Source of the DNA: Loripinus fragilis
Taxonomy: Eukaryota; Mollusca; Bivalvia; Lucinida; Lucinidae
NCBI GenBank assembly: GCA_964019695.1
Contig: OZ026519.1
Coordinates: 23,498,013 to 23,562,012, forward strand
Length of the DNA: 64,000 bases
Direction: 5' to 3'
The position numbers and the translations under genes were made by a program. The notes under the pieces were generated by a model. It was not told where the DNA came from. It made no database searches and saw nothing but the letters and a program-made list of their open reading frames with translations. Positions 11,301 through 17,777 of the stretch are shown here, piece after piece; position 1 is the first letter of the stretch; each line of letters starts with the position of its first letter.

Positions 11301-12374
11301 AACATGCTGACAGCTTAATCTCCAACACATTCTTTTTTAGTTGCATCACCTTTATGCGACACACATAACAGGTAAAATTACAATTTAACATTAGGCTGGT
11401 AAATGGTTATGTAGATTATATTCCTTGGCACATGGAAGGTTAATAGTTTAGAATTAGAACAAGAAACAGCTTACAAACATCGTGTTAGAGGCCATACTTG
11501 CGCCCTAGCTAGTTGATGTATTTGGCCATGCTTGAAGCAAGAAAGTGTTCGATGTCTTTGAAGAGAGTGCAGGGGAGTGAGATTGGTCGGGATTTGGGTG
11601 TCAGAGTTTTGCAACCTTATTGTAGACTGACATGACATCAGTCCTCATTCAGTCTGCTGGAAGATGTCTTCTCTGTCTAAAAGGTATTTTTAATGATCGG
11701 TGCAATTTCATCGCTGAGTTCCCAGCTTGTCCAGACTTGCAACCTTGTCTGGTTTCAGATGAGTATTGTAAATAGTACTATGTTTAAACAATACATTGCT
11801 ATTTAAAAATCAAACCTATTTACTGACTGTTCCAAGGCGATGCTTCTTTTGTTGATCATTTTTGTTATTTATGTTTCGTGTATGTCATGCTTTCTTATCT
11901 GTTCATTGTAGTCTTGTGGTCACCTGCTGGGAAATGGCTAACCTCTTGGATCTCTTGTATAAGGTGACCTCTTGGATCTCTTGTATATGATGTTATCTTG
12001 TGTTTTGTCACTTCCCCATGTAGTGTCCTGGGTCAGGTGTGGTACTACATTGTATCGATTCCTGATCTTTGCCCTCTAATTGAATTTGTATTTTAAGAAA
12101 AAATGCATTTGCAGAGTTTAAAAAAATAAGAATGCCTTTCAGCAACGCACTTTTTGTGTAATAGGGAATCTAATCAAATTACCTTACCCGACTTCATGAA
12201 GGCACATATGAAAACATCATCATCTTTGACGGCAAAGTTTTTCACGTCATGCAACTTTGTCTTCAAGTCACCTTTCATAATGAAGTCCACCATTAGCTTG
12301 GGATAATTATAGCCCTCCTCTTGTATGAAGGTGATCTCTTTTCCTGAACCATCTCGTCCCGTGAATAGTGGCAT
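2209..12374 (-). CDS. cytosolic-type sulfotransferase gene, five of about six coding exons
   Basis: Sulfotransferases of this family move sulfate from PAPS to a hydroxyl or amine acceptor in the cytosol. Five exons on the minus strand (12188-12374, 10538-10667, about 8308-8498, 3250-3353, 2209-2383) join in phase with AG/GT borders. Read in order they show the N-terminal start MPLFTG, the lysine of the PAPS loop (FMKSGMHW), the catalytic-type histidine (NLHFP), the 3'-phosphate motif RNPKDVCVSYYNHY and the RKG motif near the C-terminus. The final exon, expected to carry a GDWKN-like motif, was not found in 1-2208 and probably lies outside the window. Oddities: the loop has Met where PKSG has Pro, and Met where Thr or Ser follows the Gly, so activity is uncertain. 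Introns hold SINEs, MITEs and Naiad tails. Substrate cannot be told. Confidence 0.85.
2672..2879 (+). mobile_element. tRNA-derived SINE, family S1, full length
   Basis: Starts GGGAGCGCAGTGGCTCAGTG with a pol III A-box-like run and B-box-like GGGTTCAAGCC, and ends in an A/C-rich tail (AATCAAATCAAAC). It is flanked by an 11-bp target duplication ATCAATGATAA (2661-2671 and 2880-2890). A second full copy is at 27091-27304. It sits in the intron between sulfotransferase exons 5 and 4. Confidence 0.85.
2985..3215 (+). mobile_element. Naiad 3' tail, subfamily B, degenerate
   Basis: Resembles the tail at 61240-61525: CTGCCCGTCTTAAGGC, a run of TTGTTGCTG, GAGGAAGAGGGAGCTGG, then the terminal stretch ending TCCTGGTTATACTCGC. 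Many substitutions and no coding part. Confidence 0.55.
3250..3353 (-). CDS. sulfotransferase exon 4
   Basis: Acceptor ATCATTTCAG, donor CAA|GTAAGT. After two bases completing the split codon, 34 codons read IKFPWFQYELQWEQF...NPDYPILNLYYEDLKQ. This matches the family segment xxGSWxxHVxxWW through LYYEDMK. Phase 0 out joins DLKANVKKIASFL in exon 5. Located by hand from the splice signals; it is too short for ordinary open-frame calling. Confidence 0.8.
3354..4013. other. intron sequence, nothing recognised
   Basis: Sulfotransferase intron between exons 4 and 3. Apart from the exon border no repeat or coding match was seen. Confidence 0.35.
4014..4311 (+). mobile_element. MITE family M6, TIR TCATGCGCGGATCC
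   Basis: Opens with TCATGCGCGGATCC and closes with GGATCCTCGCATGA. The interior has the family's GGCCATCATCGG palindromic core and the phrase GGCTTGGTAGCTTTGTG. A T-rich run (4061-4126) expanded inside it. Other copies lie near 29.8, 31.8, 50.5, 51.1, 53.5, 57.1 and 59.8 kb. Confidence 0.75.
4380..4535 (+). mobile_element. Naiad 3' tail, subfamily B, short
   Basis: Shares AGTTTAGCAATCATCTTG, the CGTTCCTCGCAGTGCCGTGG stretch and a TACTTACTTACTTT end with other B tails. It abuts the M6 MITE just upstream. Confidence 0.55.
4536..5145. other. AT-rich intron sequence, nothing recognised
   Basis: No open frame with family resemblance and no repeat shared with the rest of the window was seen. Confidence 0.35.
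5146..5375 (+). mobile_element. MITE family M5, diverged partial copy
   Basis: Begins ATCATATGACGTCGCGTCTG and continues GGGAGTGAAATAAC, followed by a CGATAAACCACTAG segment, as in the better copy at 47628-47962. The central part is heavily mutated. Confidence 0.65.
5376..6716. other. intron sequence, mostly unassigned
   Basis: Outside the Naiad tail no gene was seen. A minus-strand open frame around 6530-6690 reads LSNCRATKAQ..., wording I associate with a dispersed invertebrate repeat rather than a gene. That is memory only. Confidence 0.3.
5810..6105 (-). mobile_element. Naiad 3' tail, subfamily A
   Basis: On the minus strand it ends at AAAGTAAGAAAGAGTGCAAA and carries the A-tail landmarks TGTATCGATTCCTGATC, GTGACAAACTT-like and GGCGCCAACCTCACCC stretches. 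No coding part remains. Confidence 0.65.
6727..7048 (-). mobile_element. tRNA-derived SINE, family S2, full length
   Basis: Minus-strand copy opening GGGCCGCATAGCGCAGTCGG, B box near GAGTTCTATCCC, and ending in TTGGGACGTAAAGCAA. Flanked by the direct repeat GCAATGGAAT (6717-6726 and 7049-7058). The partner copy at 49258-49573 matches along its whole length. Confidence 0.85.
7720..7873. repeat. long near-perfect palindrome, about 73-bp arms
   Basis: Arms 7720-7792 and 7800-7873 are reverse complements with few mismatches around a 7-base loop (CTTCACA). Outer ends read CTATCTTTAAGGAGACAC and its complement. Probably a MITE or fold-back element; a partial tandem start (CTATCTTTAAGTAGACGC) lies just upstream. 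Confidence 0.8.
7908..8103. mobile_element. MITE family M4
   Basis: Terminal inverted repeats near AAATCCTGTGTTAAACGG and CCGTTTTACACAGGTTCT enclose a palindromic interior with GGTCTGAAACCAATTTTGG. The same structure recurs at 44608-44795. Confidence 0.65.
8140..8262 (+). mobile_element. half copy of a TIR element seen whole at 48793-49012
   Basis: The run CTGTAGATCACAATGGCAAG through TTAACTTAATTCAAGGAGGC parallels the right half of 48793-49012 (CTGTAGATCACAATGACATC to TTAACTTTAAGGAGGC). It ends about 40 bases from sulfotransferase exon 3. Confidence 0.5.
8308..8498 (-). CDS. sulfotransferase exon 3 (3'-phosphate binding)
   Basis: Acceptor TTTGTTTCAG at 8499-8508. The exon completes Arg of PSPR and reads LLNLHFPLPF, then IIHIMRNPKDVCVSYYNHYQ and DNFSAFLPMFTGENG. 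The Arg and Ser of the RNPKD..S motif contact the 3'-phosphate of PAPS in the family. Two donors six bases apart both keep phase: G|GTTTCT (end 8308) and T|GTAGGT (end 8302). The first gives GDIKFPWF at the junction, the second GFYIKFPWF. The exon is wedged between MITE fragments at 8140-8262 and 8528-8866. Confidence 0.85.
8528..8866 (-). mobile_element. MITE family M5, near full length
   Basis: Reverse-oriented copy matching 47628-47962: TACATGAGTGCTCATG at one end, the inner GATAAAATGCGAGGCTTGCC palindrome, CCACTAGTGGTTTATCG and the far end GACGCGACGTCATGTGATAA. It starts about 30 bases upstream of sulfotransferase exon 3. Confidence 0.75.
9120..9235. repeat. palindromic repeat, about 52-bp arms
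   Basis: Arms 9120-9171 and 9181-9235 pair (TTTACCAAATATATTTCATC against its complement at the far end) around TGCGTAGCA. Its nature as a MITE is inferred. Confidence 0.65.
9236..10349. other. intron sequence, nothing recognised
   Basis: Lies between sulfotransferase exons 3 and 2. AT-rich, no coding match. Confidence 0.35.
10350..10475 (-). mobile_element. tRNA-like SINE fragment, family S4
   Basis: On the minus strand it reads GCAGTGGTTCGGTTGGTAGA (A-box-like) and GGGGATCGAAGGATTG (B-box-like), followed by a GCGGAGTCACTGTAG body. A relative lies at 36195-36330. Confidence 0.5.
10538..10667 (-). CDS. sulfotransferase exon 2
   Basis: Acceptor TTATTTAAG precedes the exon and the donor is AG|GTACCA. 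The 130 nt give (G)MHWLAEVVAMVLK, an acidic stretch and DKLPSPR, matching the family segment GTHW..EI through PSPR. Phase in (1) and out (2) agree with exons 1 and 3. Too short to stand out as an open frame by length alone; found by motif and splice phase. Confidence 0.8.
11108..11198 (+). mobile_element. Naiad 3' tail, subfamily B, terminal 90 bases
   Basis: GAGCGGCTCTTCCTCACGGT through TTCCTGATCATACTCATT is nearly identical to the ends at 28690 and 61520. It lies in the intron between sulfotransferase exons 2 and 1. Confidence 0.7.
11815..12085 (+). mobile_element. Naiad 3' tail, subfamily A
   Basis: Plus-strand tail with ACTGTTCCAAGGCGATGC, GGTCACCTGCTGGGAAATGG, CCTGGGTCAGGTGTGGTAC and ATTGTATCGATTCCTGATC. 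An internal stretch TGACCTCTTGGATCTCTTGT is duplicated. It ends about 100 bases from exon 1 of the sulfotransferase. Confidence 0.7.
12188..12374 (-). CDS. sulfotransferase exon 1 (start codon exon)
   Basis: Encodes 62 residues plus one base, from MPLFTGRDGSGKE to DDDVFICAFMKSG. The ATG follows directly on TTTTAG, so an intron in the 5' leader is likely. The exon ends in G|GTAAGG, a strong donor at 12187. The split glycine codon is completed by the next exon. The run DDDVFI before the PAPS loop is typical of the family. Confidence 0.8.
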
Positions 12375-13079
12375 CTAAAATGATAATGAAAATTCAAAAG
12401 AATTCACGAATGGAAATTTAAAGACATATTTCCAACGGTTAAAAAATGCGACTGGAGCATGATCATTCGGGAAAGTCCGCCACAATTCGAGAAGCGAATC
12501 ATGGCTGAGGCTGGACATGTGAGCGTACATCACGCGTAGCTCCATGTACCAAAAAGTTCCATTTTGTTAGGGAGAACTGGCGTATGGAAAATTAGTTCTG
12601 TAGCATGTGAGCCCAGCTCTATTAAATCGATTATTCTGATTATACGAAAAAGTTTAATCAGCAGAATAAATGAAGTTTATGTTTTTTCCATAAATATAGC
12701 GATATTTTATTGAAAAAAAACAACAACATAAACTTCATTTAAACAGTTTGTTTTGCTGCAATCACACTTGTTATTGTGTTAACATGGTTTCAGTGACTTC
12801 AGCGTCACGTTATATAACGTCAGCGTCACGTTATCACCCGCCTTATCAAAGTAGGTCCTCGATGTACATCGGTGGTCTGATTCCACGGAATTTCGCGGAA
12901 TTGGCCGGGGCAGTTCCGATTGGAGTATGATTTGCAACATCAGTTAACAACAGAGTATTTCGCCATTTCGCGAGGGTTTTAGTAACACAAAAATAAGAGC
13001 CTCGAAAATATCTCGGAATATACAATAATAAACACAACCATACAACCCGGTTGTATCGCCTTATAAAAGAGATCCCTTA
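12375..13079. other. upstream of sulfotransferase start, no gene recognised
   Basis: The 5' leader and promoter should lie here or further right. No clear TATA or leader exon could be assigned. A short direct repeat of CAGCGTCACGTTAT occurs near 12800-12835. Confidence 0.3.
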
Positions 13080-13150
13080 AAGGGCCTCGACGCGAAAAAA
13101 ACTTGACTATTAACGGCGCAGACCAGCCTACGCGTGCATGCAGTATATGT
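13080..13150 (+). mobile_element. left end of MITE family M3
   Basis: AGGGCCTCGACGCGAAAAAA followed by GGCGCAGACCAGCCTACGCG matches the starts at 24580 and 25622. Confidence 0.5.
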
Positions 13151-13191
13151 ATGATCAGTACATTTGTTATTCGCTCTCTAAAAAGTATAAT

Positions 13192-13428
13192 TGAGCCATG
13201 ACATGGGATTTCCAACAATGTGGTATGTGCGACTAGCAAAGGTTCAGACCAGCCTGCGCATACGCGCAGTCTGATCAGAGCCTTTGCTCGCCGCTTGAAT
13301 ATTATATGAGTGTTAAGCTACTGACTGAACATCATTTGGAGTTTCTAAGCTTAAAAGGAGGCTGCACAAGCTCGTATGAGTCTACATTTGTCAAAATGCC
13401 ACATTGTGGGAAATCACGTCACAACTCA
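13192..13428. mobile_element. MITE family M1, TIR starting TGAGCC
   Basis: Opens TGAGCCATGACATGGGATTT and closes with the inverted counterpart near 13428. The interior has a CAGACCAGCCTGCGCATACG palindrome. Other copies: 14136-14374, 53758-53928, 55148-55384, 58648-58891. Confidence 0.8.
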
Positions 13429-13967
13429 GCTTAGCTTACAATGTAGTTACGACATGAAACACTTCAATATTTTAGCCAGTTACTGCAGCCGAGCAGACTG
13501 GTTTGAGTCTTACTTGGTCAGAAACCTGAAGACAGGCTTTCTAGCGATGATGCCTAAATAACCAAGAAAATGGATACTATGGAAATGGATTGAACCTACA
13601 ACCTGGTCGGATCCAGAAAATTCCGTCGGGTGGGGGGGGGGGGGTATTCCTGCTACGTATTTTCTAAACATCAACGTATTTCACAGAGGAACGTGCGAAC
13701 CACCCTCGAGAAGCAATTGGACCCAAGCGGTCCAAGTGCTCCTCGGAAACCTATAACCACTTGTGATTTTCCAGAGAGGTTTGGAGCCCCATATGCCCCG
13801 CCCCCTCTCTGGACCCGCGCAGGACAAAACGCGATAGTTCACAAGAATCGATGCCAATTCCTCAGACTGAAACTTTCTTCAGAGGAAGCAAAACGTCAGC
13901 TCTGATATTCTTTGTTCGAATAGAGTTTCCAAGCCAAAACGGTCTTGACGGTCTTAGTGTCTGTGAT

Positions 13968-14625
13968 AGAATTTAGAAAGTGCTTTACAATGTTTATGAT
14001 ACCGATTACTTGGTTTTAGCAACTTAGCTGTCAAAAATTTGTTTCTATTGATGAATTCATTTACGTAAGAAAATGCTCTTGCAAAGCGAATATACACCAC
14101 GAAAAGGGAGAGGGAAGAACATCTCCATCCATAAATGAGCCGCGACATGTGATTTCCAACAATGTGGCATTTTGACAAGTGTAGACTCAGGCGAGCCTAT
14201 GCCGCCTCCTGTTAAGCTTAGAAACTTCAAATTATGTTCATTTAGTAGCTTAACACTGATAGAATGTGCAAGCGACTAGCAAAGGCTCTGATCAGACTGC
14301 GCGTATGCGCAGGCTGATCTGAGGCTTTGCTGGTCGCACATATCACATTGTTGGAAATCCCATGCCACGGCTCAAATGTGAAATTAACTTTTTAGTCCAA
14401 GTTTGTAAAGGGCGCTTAAGTATTAGAATAATTTGCTTTCTTATACTAAAGTTATGTGAGATATATCTGGCTTAACATTTGCTCAAAATATATAATATCA
14501 ATATGCAGTTTGAAGTAGAGTTGAACGCCTCGATAACATCAGCCTGGTCACTGTCAGGAAGAGACGACACGAACTTCTAGAGGAGCACAAGTAGTACTAA
14601 TTGGAATACCCACACTTTTTCTAAC
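13968..14625 (-). pseudogene. Naiad reverse transcriptase relic split by a MITE
   Basis: Minus-strand pieces are recognisable: GIPISTTCAP near 14590-14620, SDQADVIEAFN near 14525-14565, then VYIRFARAFSYV, NRNKFLTAKLLK and ALSKFYHRH at 13968-14110. These follow the order of the retroelement RT in the copies at 37.7-38.4 and 60.1-60.8 kb. The catalytic YLDD segment is missing, its place taken by an M1 MITE (14136-14374). Confidence 0.7.
14136..14374. mobile_element. MITE family M1 inserted in the Naiad relic
   Basis: TGAGCCGCGACATGTGATTT at one end and CCCATGCCACGGCTCA at the other, with the family interior (GCGCGTATGCGCAGGCTGAT). Both flanks are Naiad RT sequence, so it inserted after that copy. 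Confidence 0.8.
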
Positions 14626-15933
14626 GTGATCTCCACACACAATTTTGTATAGATTCGCACAAGAGCTACTTCCGTATTTATTTGCATGACGTCATTGCTA
14701 TTGGTTATACTCACAGCTATTTTTTTGGCCAAACAAAAACTGGTGTTTTGTGGGCTGGACGGCGGGTACTTCGGCAATGGGAAGATCTAAGGGTTAAGTA
14801 AGCTGTGTTACTGGCAGAGCTTTTATTGTCATTTTTTTAAAAATTGATATTAACATGGTCTACAGCATCCTTCCATGTCACGCTGCTCATTAACCTACAA
14901 GAAAGCGCGCCAACATGCAAACTTTGTTACAGTTAAGAATAGACTAAGATATACCGTTGAGATACAATGCATATATATTTATTAACCGATGCGATATTCA
15001 TTTGGATTCTTCAAGTATTGAAGAAAGGTGGCATTTATAGAGAGTATGCTTGTTTTCTGCAATACGTTGTATTAGAGCAAATACGGTATTTAAGAACTCA
15101 CTTGTTCCTCACGAGAAATTCATGGAATTTCCTTAGTTCAGCTTATGGAAGGTCAAGAAACTCGTGATTTAGGTGCAATGTTTGGTCAGCAAGGGTATAA
15201 ATTATCGTTTATAATTTTGTATGGTCATTCGAGGCTAGACAGACCAAATGAGAAATTCTGCTGGGTTTATGTGCGATTACCCACCCACCCTCATTAATGT
15301 TCGAAAAAAGGTTGGATATGTAGATTTGAAAGATATATTTCAAAACGGTTCAAAATGTTCGAAGAATCTTTGTCTTTTATATGATATTTGATTGGTTATA
15401 AGTTTCTTTCAGATAGGCTATAACATTGAGAGATTGGTTTTGTGGATGAGTTGATGCACAGTCTGTGTTGTGTTTAGAACCCTAAACTGCATTGATGTAG
15501 ACTAAGCAAGGGACTACATTTGGAACGAGGGATGCTGGCTGGCTGTAAATTTATTGTTATGAAATTTTGTCTTATGAATAAAGAGAAAGCGCTCAGGTCT
15601 GTGCTTGCCGTCACACACGTATATGTTGTTAAGTTTGATATCTTATCCTTTAAGATATAATACAAAGAAGTAAAGACGGTTATGGTGTAAACATACGACG
15701 CTAAATACTGATGTTGTGGCATATCGACATGTACATCATAACAGTTGATAGGTCGAGGTAGTATATCTGGTTTCCAAAAATAAAGGAGTCTAGGTAATAA
15801 ATATACTTAAAGCCATTAAAAACGCAACTGGTACAAGTGGTATTTTTCCTATAAATATCAGCTTGATACACTTTGTATTTGTACTAACAAGCGTCCCTAA
15901 CGTAGAAGAACGTTTTACCAAACATTGAGCTTA
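14626..15933. other. no gene recognised
   Basis: AT-rich intergenic sequence up to the BEL element. Open frames here lack family resemblance. Confidence 0.35.
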
Positions 15934-15938
15934 ATTGC

Positions 15939-16390
15939 TGTCGCGAAGATCGCGAAACGAATGTACTTTTAATTACTAACTGTGAGTTATTCATGCATGC
16001 ATAGCTCCGCCTATGATCCGTTTATACTTCCTAAGTAGCTCCGCTACTTAGTATTGTTTATACTCCGCTCACATGAACGATTAGCACGTGGGAACTCCGC
16101 TGAGTAATGGAATTCACGTGGAAATCGTTTATTACGGATTATGACCACGTATATAAAGCCTTCAGACATCACCCAAGAGCAAGAGCTGTTTGGATTTCAT
16201 TATGTGGATATATATGTGCTTTGGAATATAATGGATAGACGTACGCAATTAAAAAAGGTAAAACTTTCTCTGTGTTTATTCTCATTACTATAAAATACAA
16301 ACATTGCAAAATTCTACAATGTTGGTGAAATAAAATTCGTTGCTCAAATAAGTTATAAGCTGAAGGCAAAAGTAAAAAGACTTCACGACA
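15939..16390 (+). repeat. 5' LTR of the BEL element
   Basis: Begins TGTCGCGAAGATCGCG and ends GACTTCACGACA. It carries TATATAAA at 16150-16157 and AATAAA at 16329-16334, so it has promoter and polyadenylation signals in the usual U3-R order. Confidence 0.95.
16150..16157 (+). promoter_or_regulatory. TATA box in the BEL 5' LTR
   Basis: TATATAAA preceded by two CACGTG-like E boxes (GCACGTGGG near 16087 and TTCACGTGG near 16114). These probably drive the element's transcript. Confidence 0.6.
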
Positions 16391-16397
16391 TTGTATT

Positions 16398-16417
16398 TGG
16401 CGCCGGAACCCGGGAAC
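16398..16417 (+). other. tRNA primer binding site of the BEL element
   Basis: TGGCGCCGGAACCCGGGAAC starts seven bases after the LTR. The leading TGG pairs with a tRNA CCA end. The exact tRNA could not be assigned; the first seven bases agree with lysine-type primer sites. Confidence 0.65.
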
Positions 16418-16475
16418 CTTCAATCCAAAGCGTTAAGCAAATGTTATAAAAGGGTAAAATATTCATTAACTAGCT

Positions 16476-17777
16476 ATGGCACAAATGAATCTACAGTATG
16501 TGAAAGGAGTGCGTACTCGTTTCTTTAATACTCTGGATAAGGAAATTCAAATTGGCTCTTCACTGCTGGATAGAACGTTAGAAGATATACCTTTACAAGA
16601 ATTAAAGTCACTTCTACAGCAAGCATGTGGGTTCTTTCTTAAAATCAACACCTATATTGACAAGCTTTGTTCGCAGTCAGAAAAGTTAGCCCAAGCTTTA
16701 GGTGATATAGATGAATCTCTTACACAAACCATCATAGAAGATGATTCTTCTTTGACAGACAAAGCGTGGTCAGTGCTTTATAACTTAAAATGGTTGGAAG
16801 ACGACATTAAAGAAAATATAGAGCAGAGAAAAACTGAAATTAAGAAACCTATCACTCCTGAAGAAACAGCAGTTAAAAAATTGTGTGAATTTCAATTGAA
16901 ATTACAACAGGACTTTTTTTCGCATCAGAAAGAAAAGAGTGAGATTCAAGTCAAATTACAACAAGAACTTATTGACAAACAAAAACTACCTCCATCTGCA
17001 ACAGCGGTAAAGTTACCCAAATTGGACATTACAACCTTCAATGGAAATAAGCTACAGTGGGTGGAGTTTTGGGATTCTTTCGAAAGTGCAGTGCATAAAA
17101 ATGACAAGCTATCGCCTATAGATAAATTTAACTATTTGAAGGGTAGACTTGTAGGAGAAGCTAGAAGTGCAATAGCTGGCCTTTCTCTTTCAAATGAAAA
17201 CTATAATGTTGCAATTGGAATATTAAAGGAGAGGTTTGGTGATAAACAAGAAATTATTGATTTGCATTACAAAAGGTTACTGAATCTGTTTCAAGCCAAA
17301 AATACTACTGAAAGTTTACGCATATTTCTGGATAAGATTGAGCGTCATTTAAGGAGTCTTGAAGTATTGCAAGAGAATCTAGATCAGCATGTGTTTGTGT
17401 CAATGGTTCGTTCAAAATTACCTAGTGATGTTCTTTTGCAACTTGAAATGTTGAAAGGTACAGATGTAAAATGGACAATAGCTAAGTTACGTGACTTATT
17501 ACGTCAGTATGTAGTGTCAAAAGAAAAAGCAGAAAAAGTTAAAGGAAATGAAATGAGTCAGGCAGAGAAAATGTCAAGGTTTCAAGCTGAAAACCGACAT
17601 ACTTACACAAAAGGTAATTGGAAAGATGGATTGAAATTCTCTGCTGAGGCTCTTGTGGCTAATGAAACAAAAACGTCTGTGTCACAGCCATACAAAAAAT
17701 GTAGATACTGTGGCAAATCACATTGGAGTGATGAGTGCAACAGCTATAAAACAGTTGAAGAAAGAAAAGCAAACTAA
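16476..17777 (+). CDS. gag: BEL gag-like protein
   Basis: 433 codons from the first ATG after the primer site. The N-terminal half is helical and charged. From about residue 178 the core KLPKLDITTFNG, WVEFWDSF and FNYLKGRLVGEA matches the BEL/Pao gag segment (DUF1759 type). Near the end (about 409-421) lies a CCHC knuckle, CRYCGKSHWSDEC. The frame stops at TAA 17775-17777, but two more knuckles continue directly in another frame. BEL elements usually have a single gag-pol frame, so this stop follows a one-base loss or a -1 recoding site. Gag packages the element's RNA in cytoplasmic particles. Confidence 0.9.
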   Translation: MAQMNLQYVKGVRTRFFNTLDKEIQIGSSLLDRTLEDIPLQELKSLLQQACGFFLKINTYIDKLCSQSEKLAQALGDIDESLTQTIIEDDSSLTDKAWSVLYNLKWLEDDIKENIEQRKTEIKKPITPEETAVKKLCEFQLKLQQDFFSHQKEKSEIQVKLQQELIDKQKLPPSATAVKLPKLDITTFNGNKLQWVEFWDSFESAVHKNDKLSPIDKFNYLKGRLVGEARSAIAGLSLSNENYNVAIGILKERFGDKQEIIDLHYKRLLNLFQAKNTTESLRIFLDKIERHLRSLEVLQENLDQHVFVSMVRSKLPSDVLLQLEMLKGTDVKWTIAKLRDLLRQYVVSKEKAEKVKGNEMSQAEKMSRFQAENRHTYTKGNWKDGLKFSAEALVANETKTSVSQPYKKCRYCGKSHWSDECNSYKTVEERKAN

